Shown one piece after another: positions 1 through 11,279 of a stretch of DNA of 64,000 bases. A program made the translations under genes and the position numbers. Under the pieces are notes generated by a model. The model was not told where the DNA came from. It was given only the letters and a program-made list of their open reading frames with translations, and did not search any database. The stretch's first letter is position 1. Each line of letters opens with the position of its first letter. Source of the stretch: Nitrincola tapanii (GTDB lineage Bacteria; Pseudomonadota; Gammaproteobacteria; Pseudomonadales; Balneatricaceae); contig NZ_SMRS01000008.1 in assembly GCF_008368715.1 (NCBI RefSeq), positions 124,001 to 188,000 on the forward strand. Direction: 5' to 3'.

Positions 1-494
1 GGGCCGATCCTTTTGGTGCCGGCTATCAGTTGTCGCAAGCACAGATCGCTTTTGGACGCGGGGAGTGGTTTGGCACAGGCTTGGGCAACAGTATTCAAAA
101 GCTTTTTTATCTACCGGAAGCGCACACCGACTTTATCTATTCCATCTTGTCGGAAGAGTTAGGTCTGATCGGTGCTGTGCTGATTATTGCGGTGTATATA
201 CTGCTGGTCAGTCGCATTTTCCTCATCGGGCGTGGAGCTGAGAAGTTGAATCACTTCTTCAAAGCCTATGTCTGTTATGGCTTTGGTTTTATCTTCGCAG
301 GACAAGCGCTGATCAACATAGGTGTGAACGTTGGGGCGCTGCCCACCAAAGGCTTGACCCTACCTCTATTAAGTTATGGCGGCAGTAGTTTGTTGGCCTC
401 TGCGATGATGATCGGCATTATTTTGCGCATCGATTTTGAAGTGAAGCGTGCACAGCTAGAGGCCTTGTCGTCTTCGCAAAGGAGAGTGCGATGA
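1..494 (+). CDS. ftsW: FtsW, SEDS lipid II polymerase of the divisome (5' partial)
   Basis: Septal peptidoglycan glycosyltransferase acting in the inner membrane with FtsI. Only the C-terminal part is present: the frame is open from base 3 and the start lies upstream of the window. The visible protein begins with the periplasmic-loop signature DPFGAGYQ, followed by [17 protein letters not shown] and, near the C-terminus, [10 protein letters not shown], all typical of FtsW/RodA. FtsW rather than RodA is chosen because murG follows directly: its ATG at 491 overlaps the ftsW stop by four bases (ATGA), implying translational coupling inside the dcw operon. Confidence 0.95.
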   Translation, partial: ADPFGAGYQLSQAQIAFGRGEWFGTGLGNSIQKLFYLPEAHTDFIYSILSEELGLIGAVLIIAVYILLVSRIFLIGRGAEKLNHFFKAYVCYGFGFIFAGQALINIGVNVGALPTKGLTLPLLSYGGSSLLASAMMIGIILRIDFEVKRAQLEALSSSQRRVR

Positions 495-1576
495 GCGCGA
501 CATCAGGCAAAACCTTATTGATCATGGCCGGTGGAACCGGGGGGCATGTTTATCCCGCTTTGGCGACGGCCGATCTATTGCGTGCGCAGGGCGTGCGCAT
601 CGAATGGCTCGGCACTGAGCGAGGGATCGAAGCACGTGTGGTGCCGGCGGCCAAGATCCCACTGCATTGTATTCAAGTGCAGGGCCTTAGAGGCAAGGGC
701 GTGTTGCGCTTACTCACGGCACCTTTGAATTTACTACGAGCGACCTGGCAGGCACGTAAGATTTTAAAACAGGTACAACCTCAGGCTGTGCTGGGTATGG
801 GCGGCTTTGCGTCCGGTCCAGGGGGCTTGGCGGCTTGGTCTCTAGGTATTCCGGTGCTTATTCATGAGCAGAATGCCTATCCAGGCATGACGAATAAAAC
901 ACTGGCACGTTTTGCACAGCGCGTCTATCAGGCGTTTCCCAGTGCTTTTGCCGAGCTGCCGTTGGCGCAAACGATTGGTAACCCTGTGCGTGGTCCTATC
1001 TTAGAGTTGCCCGCTCCTGAACAGCGTTTTGCTGAGCGCAGTGGGCCTTTGCGTGTTTTGGTGGTGGGAGGCAGTTTAGGGGCACAGGCGATCAATCAAT
1101 GCGTGCCTCAGGCGTTAGCCTTATTACCCGAAGCAACGCGACCACAGGTGTGGCATCAGACGGGGATTGCGCATCATGCGCCCACAGAGCAGCGCTATGC
1201 CGAGTTAAACCTGACTGCGCGTGTTGTGCCTTTTATCGAAGAGATGGATCAAGCCCTAGCCTGGGCGGATTTGGTGGTGTGTCGATCCGGTGCTCTGACC
1301 GTCAGCGAACTGGCGATTGCGGGGGTGGCGTCTATCTTAGTGCCTTTCCCACATGCCGTAGACGATCATCAAACGGCCAATGCCCGTTTTCTGCAGCAGG
1401 CGGGAGCGGCTGAGCTGGTGCCACAAAGCGATTTAAATGCCGAATCTTTGGCGGCATTGTTCACAAAATTTAATGACCGTGCATTGTTGCTGGATATGGC
1501 ACAAAAAGCACGCAGTCAAGGTCAGCCGCAGGCCAGTCAAGCCCTCGCGGATGCCTGCATCGAGGTAATGCAATGA
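491..1576 (+). CDS. murG: MurG, UDP-GlcNAc:lipid I N-acetylglucosaminyltransferase
   Basis: Adds GlcNAc to lipid I to give lipid II at the cytoplasmic face of the inner membrane. The 361-residue protein is normal length. It has the N-terminal glycine-rich loop GGTGGH (residues 14-19), the second glycine-rich loop VVGGSLGAQ in the middle and the C-terminal donor-binding segment with [12 protein letters not shown] and [10 protein letters not shown]. The ATG overlaps the ftsW stop and its own stop overlaps the murC start by four bases, so the gene sits in a tightly coupled operon. Confidence 0.97.
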   Translation: MSATSGKTLLIMAGGTGGHVYPALATADLLRAQGVRIEWLGTERGIEARVVPAAKIPLHCIQVQGLRGKGVLRLLTAPLNLLRATWQARKILKQVQPQAVLGMGGFASGPGGLAAWSLGIPVLIHEQNAYPGMTNKTLARFAQRVYQAFPSAFAELPLAQTIGNPVRGPILELPAPEQRFAERSGPLRVLVVGGSLGAQAINQCVPQALALLPEATRPQVWHQTGIAHHAPTEQRYAELNLTARVVPFIEEMDQALAWADLVVCRSGALTVSELAIAGVASILVPFPHAVDDHQTANARFLQQAGAAELVPQSDLNAESLAALFTKFNDRALLLDMAQKARSQGQPQASQALADACIEVMQ

Positions 1577-3042
1577 GCCAGTTGCTTGAACAAACAGGCC
1601 GTCCAAGCCGATCCACCCAAGTGTATGAAGTGCCAGAGATGCGCCGTATTCGTGCCATACACTTCATCGGTATTGGTGGCGTGGGTATGTGTGGTATCGC
1701 CGAAGTCTTGTTGAATCAAGGGTATAGTATCAGCGGTTCGGATATGAAAGCGTCAGTGGTGACCGATCGTCTGCAACAGCTGGGCGCGCAAGTGTCCATC
1801 GGTCATGCTGCAGAGCATGTCAGTCGTGCCGATGTGGTGGTGATTTCGACAGCGGTGACCGCCAACAATCCGGAGTTGCTGGCCGCACGTGAGCGGCGTA
1901 TTCCCATTGTCCGCCGTGCTGAGATGTTGGCCGAACTGATGCGTTATCGTCACGGGATTGCGGTGGCCGGGACACATGGTAAAACCACCACCACCAGCTT
2001 ATTAGCGTCGATGCTAGCGGAAGCCGATCTCGATCCGACGTTTGTGATCGGGGGGCGTCTGAATAGTGCCGGGACTAATGCCCAGTTGGGCGGCAGTCGT
2101 TATCTGGTGGCAGAAGCTGACGAATCAGATGCTTCCTTTTTGCATTTACAACCTATGGTCGCCATCGTCACCAATATCGATGCTGACCATATGGACACCT
2201 ATGAAGGTGACTTTAACAAGCTCAAGCAGACCTTCATTAATTTCCTCCATAACCTGCCTTTTTACGGTCTGGCGGTGGTGTGCACGGATGATCCGGTGGT
2301 GGCTGAGATTTTGCCAGAGATCAGCCGTCCGGTGCTGACCTATGGTTTCCATGAAGGTGCAGACTATCGTGCTGTGGAGATACGTCAAGAGGGGATGCAA
2401 AGCCATTTTAAAGTTTTGCGTCCCGGTGATGCTCCGGCACTGGAGGTGACCCTCAATATGCCGGGCCGTCATAACGTGTTGAACGCCCTGGCGTGCATCG
2501 CGGTGGCAACCGATGAGGGGGTCGCGGATGCCGCCATCTGCCGTGCATTACAGCGTTTCCAGGGTGTGGGTCGTCGCTTTCAGGTGTTAGGTGAAGTGGC
2601 GGTGGCTGAGGGTGCGGTCACGCTTGTGGATGACTATGGCCACCACCCGCGTGAGGTGAAAGCCGTGATTCAAGCCGTGCGTGATGGTTGGCCAGGACGG
2701 CGTTTAGTGATGATTTATCAACCGCATCGTTATACGCGTACGCGTGATCTCTATGACGACTTTGTCCAGGTCTTGGCGGAGGTGGATCTCCTGATCATGA
2801 TGGAGGTTTATGCGGCCGGTGAAGCACCAATTCCAGGGGCCGATACGCGCAGTCTGTGTCGTAGTATTCGTCAGCGTGGCGTGGAGCCGGTTTTTGCTGA
2901 GAAGAGTGATGCCATTCCTGAATTACTGAAAACATTATTGCGTCCAGGTGATCTGCTGTTGACTCAAGGAGCAGGTGATATCACGGCTTTGGCTCATCAA
3001 CTCCGTGGCCTAAACCTGACGCGTGAAGGAGAAGTTGAATGA
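1573..3042 (+). CDS. murC: MurC, UDP-N-acetylmuramate--L-alanine ligase
   Basis: Cytoplasmic ATP-dependent ligase adding L-Ala to UDP-MurNAc. At 489 residues it is the usual length. It shows the N-terminal Rossmann motif [16 protein letters not shown] (about residues 31-46), the Mur ligase ATP loop GTHGKTTT (residues 133-140), the central domain motif [10 protein letters not shown] and the C-terminal [10 protein letters not shown]. Start and stop overlap murG and ddl by four bases each. In front of the main domain there is a short extra N-terminal tail of about 25 residues, but the ATGA overlap supports the start. Confidence 0.97.
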   Translation: MSQLLEQTGRPSRSTQVYEVPEMRRIRAIHFIGIGGVGMCGIAEVLLNQGYSISGSDMKASVVTDRLQQLGAQVSIGHAAEHVSRADVVVISTAVTANNPELLAARERRIPIVRRAEMLAELMRYRHGIAVAGTHGKTTTTSLLASMLAEADLDPTFVIGGRLNSAGTNAQLGGSRYLVAEADESDASFLHLQPMVAIVTNIDADHMDTYEGDFNKLKQTFINFLHNLPFYGLAVVCTDDPVVAEILPEISRPVLTYGFHEGADYRAVEIRQEGMQSHFKVLRPGDAPALEVTLNMPGRHNVLNALACIAVATDEGVADAAICRALQRFQGVGRRFQVLGEVAVAEGAVTLVDDYGHHPREVKAVIQAVRDGWPGRRLVMIYQPHRYTRTRDLYDDFVQVLAEVDLLIMMEVYAAGEAPIPGADTRSLCRSIRQRGVEPVFAEKSDAIPELLKTLLRPGDLLLTQGAGDITALAHQLRGLNLTREGEVE

Positions 3043-3998
3043 TCTCTATCCCCATCTCTCAACAGGAAGCGGCTGAATTAGGGCGTGTTGCCGTGTTAAT
3101 GGGAGGGCGTTCTGCCGAACGCGCCATCTCATTGCGCAGTGGTCAAGAGGTCTTGAAAGGATTACTCGCTGCGGGCGTTGATGCGTTTGCGATTGATCTC
3201 TGTGCGGAGGGTGCAGACCCCGTCGCGCAGTTGTTGGCAGCCGAGTTTGATCGTGCTTTTTTAGTCACGCACGGTCGTGGCGGTGAGGATGGCACGCTCC
3301 AAGGCTTGTTGGAAATGATGCAAAAGCCCTACACGGGCAGTGGTGTTGCGGCGTCCGCGCTGGGTATGGATAAGTTGCGCTGCAAACAGTTGTGGATGGG
3401 TGCTGGTTTCCCTACTCCCGCATTTGAAGTCTTGACTGAGACAACGGATCTGGATGCTGTGGCCGCCCGCTTGGGCTTCCCGATGATGGTCAAACCTGTG
3501 CATGAAGGCTCCAGTATTGGTATGAGCCGTGTGCGCAACACAGAAGAGTTGCGTGCCGCCTATGCACAAGCGGTTGAGTACGATCATTTGGTCATCGCAG
3601 AGGCCTGGATCTCCGGGGCGGAATTTACCGTGGCTATTTTGAATGGTGCAGCACTACCGGTGATTCGCTTGGAAACTAGCCATGATTTTTATGACTTTAA
3701 TGCGAAATACGAAGCAGCTGATACACGTTACCTGTTTGAAGATGGACTCAGCTCAGCACAGCGTGAAGCCTTAAAGCGTTTGTGTGAAGGTGCTTTTGCC
3801 GCAGTAGGTTGCCGTGGTTGGGGACGTGTAGATGTGATGATGGATCAGCAGGGTCATTTTTACCTACTGGAAGTGAATACTCTGCCCGGTATGACCGACC
3901 ACAGCCTGGTGCCTATGGCGGCCAGACAGGCTGGCATGGGTTTTGAGCAGTTAGTGGTGACCTTGATTCGCACCTCTTTGATGGATTCGGAGTCTTAA
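3039..3998 (+). CDS. ddl: D-alanine--D-alanine ligase (DdlB type)
   Basis: ATP-grasp enzyme forming D-Ala-D-Ala for the peptidoglycan stem peptide. The 319-residue protein carries the N-terminal [17 protein letters not shown], the [12 protein letters not shown] motif, the ATP-grasp region with [11 protein letters not shown] and the C-terminal metal-binding segment [15 protein letters not shown]. The ATG overlaps the murC stop, and ftsQ follows after one base. Position between murC and ftsQ is the standard place of ddlB in gammaproteobacteria. Confidence 0.96.
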   Translation: MISIPISQQEAAELGRVAVLMGGRSAERAISLRSGQEVLKGLLAAGVDAFAIDLCAEGADPVAQLLAAEFDRAFLVTHGRGGEDGTLQGLLEMMQKPYTGSGVAASALGMDKLRCKQLWMGAGFPTPAFEVLTETTDLDAVAARLGFPMMVKPVHEGSSIGMSRVRNTEELRAAYAQAVEYDHLVIAEAWISGAEFTVAILNGAALPVIRLETSHDFYDFNAKYEAADTRYLFEDGLSSAQREALKRLCEGAFAAVGCRGWGRVDVMMDQQGHFYLLEVNTLPGMTDHSLVPMAARQAGMGFEQLVVTLIRTSLMDSES

Positions 3999-3999
3999 A

Positions 4000-4824
4000 A
4001 TGAACCTGTCGCTGCCTTGGTTAAAAGCACCTGAACCCCCTGTTGCAGCGCCTGCACGCGGGGCTTCACGTCCACAGATTGCGGCTGAACCCTTTGCGGC
4101 TGAATCTGATGCCCTGTGGCGACCGGTGATTTGGTTAACGCTTCTGGCAATTTTTGTTGGCTTGTTTAGCTCGGCAGCCAGCGCTCTGGTGGATTGGCTA
4201 GATCAGCCAGTGCATGAAGTGCGCATCCAAGGGCAAACCCGACACCTCGATAGTCAGGAGTTAGCGCAGCAGTTAGCCGGTTTAGTGGTGAGTCCTATTC
4301 TCTCGCTGAACATAGATCCACTGCATGAACAGGCACTGTCCAATCCTTGGGTGCACTCGGCCAGTGTGCAACGGCGCTGGCCGGCGGCGATTGAGGTGAT
4401 GGTGACCGAAGAGGTGCCCGTTGCCCGTTGGGGAGATGTTGGACTTTTAAATCATCAGGGAGATATCTTTTGGCCCGAACTCAAGCCAGAATATAGCGAT
4501 TTGCCGCGCTTGAATGGACCGGCACATGAAACGCGTGCCGTCATGCAGCAATACCATGATTTAAGTCGACTTTTATCTCCAGCAGGATTGCGTTTGCAAG
4601 GCTTATCTCTGGAGGGCCGTGGTGCCTGGACGCTGGAGTTGGAAAATGGCATTCAAGTCGTCGTCGGGCGTGAGCAGATCATGCCGCGATTGCGTCGTTT
4701 TGTGCGTTTATATCAAGCTGAGTTAAGTCAGCATGCAGACAAAATTGAACAGATAGATATTCGATATACCAACGGTGCTGCCGTGCGCTGGCGGGCCGAA
4801 GAGAGGCAGGATAATGCAGGTTAA
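4000..4824 (+). CDS. ftsQ: Cell division protein FtsQ
   Basis: Bitopic divisome protein that links FtsB/FtsL to the rest of the division complex. The 274-residue protein has a cytoplasmic tail of about 42 residues rich in proline and alanine, one membrane segment at about residues 43-64 and then a periplasmic POTRA domain starting near VHEVRIQG, followed by the beta domain (about residues 120-260). It starts one base after the ddl stop and its last 11 bases overlap the start of ftsA. Sequence conservation is low in this family, so context supports the call. Confidence 0.93.
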   Translation: MNLSLPWLKAPEPPVAAPARGASRPQIAAEPFAAESDALWRPVIWLTLLAIFVGLFSSAASALVDWLDQPVHEVRIQGQTRHLDSQELAQQLAGLVVSPILSLNIDPLHEQALSNPWVHSASVQRRWPAAIEVMVTEEVPVARWGDVGLLNHQGDIFWPELKPEYSDLPRLNGPAHETRAVMQQYHDLSRLLSPAGLRLQGLSLEGRGAWTLELENGIQVVVGREQIMPRLRRFVRLYQAELSQHADKIEQIDIRYTNGAAVRWRAEERQDNAG

Positions 4825-6088
4825 ACAAGGAACCCACGACAGCAGCATGATTGTTGCGCTGGATATTGGCACCTCAAAAGTGGTGTGTCTGGTGGGCGAG
4901 ATCAACGCCGACGGCAGTATTGAAATAGTGGGCGTCGGCTCACAACCGGCAAGCGGTATGAAGCGTGGCGTGGTGGTCAACATTGAATCCACCGTCAACG
5001 CTATTCAGCGTGCGGTAGAAGAAGCCGAATTGATGGCGGGTTGTAAAATCCACTCGGTCACCGTGGGGATTGCCGGTAGTCATATCAGCAGTTTGAATTC
5101 TCACGGGATTGTCGCCGTGCGGGATCGTGAAGTGTCGGATTATGATCTTGAGCGTGTCATTGATGCAGCTCGCGCTGTCGCGATTCCTGCCGATCAGCGC
5201 ATCCTGCATATCTTGCCGCAGGAGTATCTGATCGACAATCAAGAGGGAATTAAAGAGCCGCTCGGGATGTCCGGCGTGCGCCTCGAAGCCAAAGTCCATT
5301 TAGTCACGGGCGCGAGTAATGCCATCCAGAACATCGACAAATGTATTCGTCGTTGCGGTCTAGATGTGGATGCCATCGTTTTGGAACAGCTGGCCTCCAG
5401 TTATGCCGTACTGACTGAAGATGAGAAGGCATTGGGCGTATGTATCGTGGATATAGGTGGCGGCACCACGGATATTGCGGTCTTTACAGAGGGTTCCATT
5501 CGCCATACAGCGGTGATCCCAATTGCCGGTGATCAGGTGACCAATGATATTGCCATGGCCCTGCGTACGCCTTCACAGCATGCGGAAAAGATCAAAATCA
5601 AATATGCCTGTGCCTTAGCTCAGCTGGCGCGTCCAGATGAAACCATTAAGGTGCCAAGTGTAGGGGATCGTCCTGCACGCGATTTATCGCGTCAATCCCT
5701 GGCTGAAGTGGTCGAGCCACGTTATGAAGAGCTGTTTACTCTGGTTCAGGCCGAATTACGCCGCTCCGGATATGAAGATTTGGTCGCCGCGGGCATTGTC
5801 CTGACCGGGGGGACCTCAAAAATGGAAGGTGCTGTTGAACTGGCAGAGGAAATTTTTCATATGCCTGTGCGTTTGGCGGTGCCTCAAGGTGTGCGTGGTA
5901 TGGAGTCGTTACTTCAGAATCCGATTTACGCCACCGGAATAGGATTGTTGCATTATGCAAAAGCGGAGCAGAAACCCACGGCGAAAGACGTAGTGCCTGA
6001 GATGCGTGAAAAAAGACTTGAACAGCAGCCGCCTAAGCTTCCCAGTCTTCTGGGGCGTGTGAAAGCCTGGCTGAAAGGTAATTTTTAA
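4814..6088 (+). CDS. ftsA: Cell division protein FtsA
   Basis: Actin-like ATPase that tethers FtsZ filaments to the membrane. The ATG at 4814 is chosen because an AGGCAGGA ribosome site lies just before it and the protein then begins MQVKQGTHDSSMIVALDIGT; an upstream in-frame start at 4775 would lengthen it by 13 residues without family support. The actin-fold phosphate loops are seen in ALDIGTSKVVCLVGE and VDIGGGTTDIAVF, and the adenosine motif in GIVLTGGTSKMEG. The C-terminus (LGRVKAWLKGNF) is the amphipathic membrane-targeting helix. The start overlaps ftsQ. Confidence 0.96.
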   Translation: MQVKQGTHDSSMIVALDIGTSKVVCLVGEINADGSIEIVGVGSQPASGMKRGVVVNIESTVNAIQRAVEEAELMAGCKIHSVTVGIAGSHISSLNSHGIVAVRDREVSDYDLERVIDAARAVAIPADQRILHILPQEYLIDNQEGIKEPLGMSGVRLEAKVHLVTGASNAIQNIDKCIRRCGLDVDAIVLEQLASSYAVLTEDEKALGVCIVDIGGGTTDIAVFTEGSIRHTAVIPIAGDQVTNDIAMALRTPSQHAEKIKIKYACALAQLARPDETIKVPSVGDRPARDLSRQSLAEVVEPRYEELFTLVQAELRRSGYEDLVAAGIVLTGGTSKMEGAVELAEEIFHMPVRLAVPQGVRGMESLLQNPIYATGIGLLHYAKAEQKPTAKDVVPEMREKRLEQQPPKLPSLLGRVKAWLKGNF

Positions 6089-6153
6089 TTTTAAAACAGA
6101 GTTCCATTCGTGCCGGAAGGTAAGTAGAGGCCGATGGAAAGGGGGAGAGTAGC

Positions 6154-7335
6154 ATGTTTGAATTGATAGATAGTCTGCCACAAGAAGCCGTGATCAAAGT
6201 GATTGGTGTCGGTGGCGGCGGTGGCAACGCGGTCCAGCATATGGTGGATTATGACCTCAGCGGTGTCGAGTTCATCTGTGCCAATACCGATGCTCAGGCT
6301 CTCGATCGTATGGCCGCGCGTACGGCTTTGCATATCGGTGGTGGCATGACCAAGGGTTTAGGTGCCGGTGCGAATCCTGAAATCGGTCGTCAGGCTGCCT
6401 TAGAAGACCGTGAGCGTATCGCAGAATCTCTGCGCGGTGCGGATATGGTTTTTATTACAGCCGGTATGGGGGGTGGTACGGGTACGGGTGCGGCACCGAT
6501 TGTGGCTGAGATTGCTAAAGAGATGGGGATTTTGACGGTGGCAGTGGTCACACGTCCTTTCCGTTTTGAAGGCCGTAAGCGGATGACGGTCGCGGATCAG
6601 GGAATTCGTGAACTGCGTGATTCCGTGGATTCCTTGATCATCATCCCGAACGAAAAACTGATGCAGGTTTTGGGTAAAAATTGCAGCCTGATCAATGCAT
6701 TTAATGCTGCAAACGATGTTCTGAAAGGCGCTGTGCAGGGTATTGCCGATCTGATTACGCGCCCCGGCATGATCAACGTTGACTTTGCCGACGTGAAAAC
6801 AGTGATGTCTGAAATGGGCATGGCCATGATGGGGACAGGTATCGCTCGCGGGGATAACCGTGCCCAGGAAGCTGCGGAAGCCGCTATTTCCAGTCCTCTG
6901 CTCGAAGATATCGATCTGAAGGGTGCACGCGGCATCCTGGTGAATATTGCTGCCGGTGAAGATCTCAGTCTGGGTGAGTTCAATGAAGTGGGCCTGATTG
7001 TTGAAGAGTGCGCGGCTGAAGATGCCACGATTGTGGTCGGCACGGTGATCGATCCACAGTTGGGAGATGAGCTGAAAGTCACTGTGGTGGCAACAGGCTT
7101 AGATCGAGTGAAAGAGCCTGAAGTCCGTGTCGTGGCCTCGAATCCGAAAGCGCGTCCTGCCGAAACAGAAGTCGCACTTGAGCAGATCGAACTACCGAAT
7201 ATTCTACGTCGTCAGAAACAGGAAGCCTTGGTCGATAAGCCCGAAGTGCGTGAGCGCGAGACGAGTCTGCGTAAGAGTGACCGCGACTACGGTGATTTAG
7301 ATATTCCGACCTTCTTACGTCGCCAAGCCGACTAA
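6154..7335 (+). CDS. ftsZ: Cell division protein FtsZ
   Basis: Tubulin-like GTPase that forms the Z ring. The 393-residue protein has [12 protein letters not shown] near the N-terminus, the tubulin signature [10 protein letters not shown] at about residues 108-117, and [11 protein letters not shown] further on. A variable linker leads to the conserved C-terminal peptide [11 protein letters not shown] that binds FtsA/ZipA. A strong purine-rich ribosome site (GGGGGAGAG) precedes the ATG. The 65-base gap after ftsA is longer than the other gaps in the cluster. Confidence 0.98.
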   Translation: MFELIDSLPQEAVIKVIGVGGGGGNAVQHMVDYDLSGVEFICANTDAQALDRMAARTALHIGGGMTKGLGAGANPEIGRQAALEDRERIAESLRGADMVFITAGMGGGTGTGAAPIVAEIAKEMGILTVAVVTRPFRFEGRKRMTVADQGIRELRDSVDSLIIIPNEKLMQVLGKNCSLINAFNAANDVLKGAVQGIADLITRPGMINVDFADVKTVMSEMGMAMMGTGIARGDNRAQEAAEAAISSPLLEDIDLKGARGILVNIAAGEDLSLGEFNEVGLIVEECAAEDATIVVGTVIDPQLGDELKVTVVATGLDRVKEPEVRVVASNPKARPAETEVALEQIELPNILRRQKQEALVDKPEVRERETSLRKSDRDYGDLDIPTFLRRQAD

Positions 7336-7432
7336 GGTCATAGACTTGCCTGAAACAGGGTTGATTGCTTGAAAGTAGTCAACTCTGTTATCATTCTCAT
7401 TTAATTTTTGCAAGCGATAGCGGCAGGACTGG

Positions 7433-8347
7433 ATGATCAGGCAACGTACTCTCAAGAACAGTATCAAAGCAACCGGCATCGGCTTGCACTCTGGTAAAAA
7501 AGTCTTTCTAACCCTTCTGCCTGCTCCCGCCAACACAGGAATTGTCTTTCGTCGTACGGATCTAGAGCCTGCGGTGGATATTCCGGCTTGGGCGACCCAT
7601 GTCACCGACACTATGCTGTCTACGAACTTAACCGTCAGTGGTGCACGTGTTGGCACCGTTGAGCATTTGATGTCCGCTTTAGCGGGTCTTGGCATCGATA
7701 ATGCGATCATTGAGTTAAATGCGGAAGAAGTACCGATTATGGACGGCAGTGCCGCGCCCTTTGTCTTCTTGATTCAGTCTGCAGGCATTGAAGAGCAGGA
7801 CGCAGCGAAAGAGTTTGTACGCATCAAAAAAGAAATTCGAGTTGAAGTTGGTGATAAGTTTGCCAGCTTCCGACCTTACGAAGGCTTCAAAGTGGGCTTT
7901 CGTATCGAGTTTGACCATCCGGCTTTCTCTGATCGCCATCTTGAGGCGGCCTTGGACTTCTCTTCTACTTCGTTTGTAAAAGAGGTGAGTCGAGCACGTA
8001 CCTTCGGTTTTATGCGGGATATTGAGTTTCTGCGCTCACAAAATTTGGCGCTGGGCGGGAATTTTGAAAATGCGATCGTGGTGGATGACTCGAAAATTCT
8101 GAACGAAGATGGATTGCGTTATGAGAATGAGTTTGTCAAACACAAGATTCTGGATGCGGTAGGTGATCTTTACCTGATGGGTAAAGGGATTATCGGTGAG
8201 TACTATGGCTACAAATCCGGTCATCAGCTGAACAACATGTTGTTACGTCAGTTATTAAGCACTGAAGATGCTTATGAAATCGTCACGTTTGATGATGCAG
8301 CCGAAGCTGATCTGCCGGTGGCCTATCAAATGGCCTTGGCTGTTTAA
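7433..8347 (+). CDS. lpxC: LpxC, UDP-3-O-acyl-N-acetylglucosamine deacetylase
   Basis: Zinc deacetylase catalysing the committed step of lipid A synthesis. The 304-residue length is typical. The zinc ligands are recognisable as His78 in TVEHLMSA and the His/Asp pair in [14 protein letters not shown] (about residues 237-241); the substrate-binding segment GSAAPF and the catalytic region GHQLNN are also present. It follows ftsZ after about 100 bases, as in most gammaproteobacteria, and is followed by a rho-independent terminator at 8383. Confidence 0.97.
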   Translation: MIRQRTLKNSIKATGIGLHSGKKVFLTLLPAPANTGIVFRRTDLEPAVDIPAWATHVTDTMLSTNLTVSGARVGTVEHLMSALAGLGIDNAIIELNAEEVPIMDGSAAPFVFLIQSAGIEEQDAAKEFVRIKKEIRVEVGDKFASFRPYEGFKVGFRIEFDHPAFSDRHLEAALDFSSTSFVKEVSRARTFGFMRDIEFLRSQNLALGGNFENAIVVDDSKILNEDGLRYENEFVKHKILDAVGDLYLMGKGIIGEYYGYKSGHQLNNMLLRQLLSTEDAYEIVTFDDAAEADLPVAYQMALAV

Positions 8348-8382
8348 GCCTAGTCTAGGCTGTAGACAGATGCTTAAGTGTT

Positions 8383-8408
8383 AAAAACCGGGACTGCCCG
8401 GTTTTTTT
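8383..8408 (+). terminator. Rho-independent terminator after lpxC
   Basis: CCGGG at 8388-8392 pairs with CCCGG at 8397-8401 around an ACTG loop, and the flanking A5 and T7 tracts extend the stem. The T run at 8402-8408 follows directly. It closes the dcw/lpxC transcription unit before secA. Confidence 0.85.
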
Positions 8409-8528
8409 ATGTCTGGGGTACAAGTTAGGCTTTAAAATTCGGCAGTCGCCCCAAACTAAGGTAGAATTCCGCTCTAAAAAGCGCGCTGCGCAGAGCGCCT
8501 CATTTATATACAGGGTTAATGTTGAACT

Positions 8529-11270
8529 ATGCTCACATCACTGTTGAAAAAGGTTTTTGGAAGTAAAAACGAGCGTGTACTCAAACGTATGCGCCGTTTG
8601 GTTCGAGATATCAATGCACTGGAAGCGGGCTTGGAAGGCCTAAGTGATGAGGCCTTAAAAGCGCTGACTGAGCGTTATCGTGAGCGTGTCCAAGGCGGAG
8701 AGAGCCTGGATAAGTTGTTGCCCGAAGCCTTTGCGACGGTGCGTGAAGCATCACGCCGCGTGATGGGTATGCGTCATTTTGATGTGCAGATGATCGGTGG
8801 TATGACCCTGCATGAAGGCAAGGTCGCTGAGATGAAAACCGGGGAAGGTAAAACCCTGGTGGCAACCCTACCCGCCTACCTGAATGCTTTAACCGGAAAA
8901 GGGGTGCATGTTGTCACCGTCAACGATTATCTTGCCAGTCGTGATGCTGAGTGGATGCGTCCCTTGTATGAGGCGCTTGGCTTGAGTGTGGGCGTCATTT
9001 TGTCCGGCCAAGATCCATTCACTAAGCGTGATGCTTATGCCTGTGATATCACCTACGGTACCAATAACGAATTTGGTTTTGATTACCTGCGCGACAATAT
9101 GGCCTTCAGCTTAGATGAAAAGGTGCAGCGCGGTTTTAACTACGCAATCGTGGATGAGGTGGACTCTATTCTCATCGATGAGGCGCGGACACCTTTGATC
9201 ATCTCTGGGCCAGCGGAAGACAGCTCGCAGATGTATGCCAGAATCAACACCCTGATCCCGGCGCTGAAACAGTTCTTTGGTGAGATCGATGTGAAAGACG
9301 ATACTCAAATCATCGAAGAACATTTTGTGGTGGATGAAAAGAACCGCACCGTTGAGCTGACCGAAGCCGGACATCAGCTGATTGAAGAAAAGCTGATGGA
9401 AGAGGGGTTGCTTGGAGAAGGTGAGAGCCTCTATGCGCCGAATAATCTCACACTCCTGCACCATGTCCTGGCGGCATTGCGTGCCCATTATCTATTCCAG
9501 CGTGATAAGGACTATATCGTTCAGAACGGTCAGGTGGTGATTGTAGATGAACATACCGGACGTATTATGCCAGGCCGCCGTTGGTCTGAAGGTCTGCATC
9601 AAGCGGTAGAAGCGAAAGAAGGGGTGAAAATTCAGCTAGAGAGCCAGACTTTGGCCTCAACCACCTTCCAGAATTACTTCCGTTTGTATAACAAACTCTC
9701 CGGTATGACCGGAACCGCCGATACAGAAGCCTTTGAGTTACGTCAGATCTATGGCCTGGATGTGGTGGTGATTCCGACTAACCGTCCGGTTCAGCGTATC
9801 GATTATAACGATCTGGTGTACCTGACCATTCCAGAAAAATATCAAGCGATCGTCAAAGAGATTCGCCATTGTCAGGAGCAGAAGCGCCCCGTGTTGGTGG
9901 GAACCGCTTCTGTTGAGTCTTCAGAGCTGCTGTCGAAAATGTTGATGAAGGAAAAAATTCCTCACAATGTACTCAACGCAAAAAATCATGGACGTGAAGC
10001 GGCGATCATTGCCGATGCAGGGCGTCCTGGTGCCATTACCATTGCGACGAATATGGCCGGTCGTGGGACCGATATTATGCTTGGCGGCAAGCTAGAAGCA
10101 GAGTTGGCGGCACTGGAGAATCCTACACCTGAACAGATCGAAGCCGTGAAAGCGGATTGGCAAGCGCGTCATGATGCCGTGCTGGCAGCCGGTGGTTTGC
10201 ATATTATTGGCACTGAACGTCATGAGTCGCGTCGTATCGACAATCAGCTGCGTGGTCGTGCGGGTCGTCAAGGCGATGCCGGTTCTTCGCGCTTCTTCCT
10301 GTCGATGGAAGATGATTTAATGCGCATCTTTGCGTCCGACCGCGTGCGTCAATTTATGCAAGCACTGGGTATGGAGCAGGGTGAGGCGATTGAGCATAAG
10401 ATGGTGAGTAACGCCATTGAAAAAGCTCAGCGTAAGGTGGAAGGCCGCAACTTTGATATCCGTAAAAACCTTTTGGAGTACGATGATGTTGCGAACGATC
10501 AGCGTAGTGTGATCTATGATCAACGCAATGAGCTGATGGCGACTGAGGATATCTCGGAAACCATCAATGCCGTGCGTGATGAAGTGATTGAAGATACGCT
10601 CAACGACTTTATTCCACCTCAATCCTTATCTGAAACTTGGGATATTCCGGGTTTGGAGCAAGCGTTGCAGGCCGAATTCGCGATCGAGCTGCCGATCCAG
10701 CAATGGTTAGATGAAGATAAACATCTACACGAAGAGCCGCTGCGTCAGCGTATTCGTGATGCCATCGTGGAACAATATGCGGAAAAAGAACGCCTAGTTG
10801 GCGCTCCGACCATCCGCATCTTTGAAAAGCAGGTGATGTTGCAGGTGCTCGACAACCTTTGGAAAGAACATTTGCAAACGATGGATCTGCTGCGACAGGG
10901 CATTCATCTACGCGGTTATGCCCAGAAAAACCCGAAACAAGAATACAAGCGTGAAGCCTTTGCACTCTTCCAGAATCTACTGGCAAACATCAAAAAAGAT
11001 GTGGTGAAAATTCTTTGCCACGTCAAGGTGCGTCAGCCTGAAGAAGTGGAAGCGATGGAGCAGCAACGTCGTGAAGCCGCGGAACGTCAGCAGATGAATT
11101 TTGAGCACTCACAGAGCAGTGCGCTGCAGGATGAAATCGCTGAGCAAGGTGAAATGACTGAAGAGAACAAGAGCGAGCCTTTTGTTCGAGATCTGCCTAA
11201 AGTGGGTCGCAATGAGCCCTGCCCCTGTGGTTCGGGTAAAAAATACAAACAATGTCACGGTAAAATCTGA
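8529..11270 (+). CDS. secA: SecA, preprotein translocase ATPase
   Basis: Motor ATPase that drives secretory proteins through SecYEG. The 913-residue length is normal. It has the Walker A segment MKTGEGKTL (about residues 101-109), the Walker B/DEAD-like motif [13 protein letters not shown] (about 206-218), helicase motif VI region [19 protein letters not shown] and the C-terminal zinc motif [14 protein letters not shown] that binds SecB and lipids. It lies after a terminator and a 120-base leader. No secM-like arrest gene is recognisable in that leader, so regulation by SecM is not supported here. Confidence 0.98.
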   Translation: MLTSLLKKVFGSKNERVLKRMRRLVRDINALEAGLEGLSDEALKALTERYRERVQGGESLDKLLPEAFATVREASRRVMGMRHFDVQMIGGMTLHEGKVAEMKTGEGKTLVATLPAYLNALTGKGVHVVTVNDYLASRDAEWMRPLYEALGLSVGVILSGQDPFTKRDAYACDITYGTNNEFGFDYLRDNMAFSLDEKVQRGFNYAIVDEVDSILIDEARTPLIISGPAEDSSQMYARINTLIPALKQFFGEIDVKDDTQIIEEHFVVDEKNRTVELTEAGHQLIEEKLMEEGLLGEGESLYAPNNLTLLHHVLAALRAHYLFQRDKDYIVQNGQVVIVDEHTGRIMPGRRWSEGLHQAVEAKEGVKIQLESQTLASTTFQNYFRLYNKLSGMTGTADTEAFELRQIYGLDVVVIPTNRPVQRIDYNDLVYLTIPEKYQAIVKEIRHCQEQKRPVLVGTASVESSELLSKMLMKEKIPHNVLNAKNHGREAAIIADAGRPGAITIATNMAGRGTDIMLGGKLEAELAALENPTPEQIEAVKADWQARHDAVLAAGGLHIIGTERHESRRIDNQLRGRAGRQGDAGSSRFFLSMEDDLMRIFASDRVRQFMQALGMEQGEAIEHKMVSNAIEKAQRKVEGRNFDIRKNLLEYDDVANDQRSVIYDQRNELMATEDISETINAVRDEVIEDTLNDFIPPQSLSETWDIPGLEQALQAEFAIELPIQQWLDEDKHLHEEPLRQRIRDAIVEQYAEKERLVGAPTIRIFEKQVMLQVLDNLWKEHLQTMDLLRQGIHLRGYAQKNPKQEYKREAFALFQNLLANIKKDVVKILCHVKVRQPEEVEAMEQQRREAAERQQMNFEHSQSSALQDEIAEQGEMTEENKSEPFVRDLPKVGRNEPCPCGSGKKYKQCHGKI

Positions 11271-11279
11271 GGACTCATC

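Noticed and set aside
8409-8528. Possible secM before secA
   Set aside because: The 120-base leader is too short, and no arrest-peptide reading frame with a signal sequence is visible.
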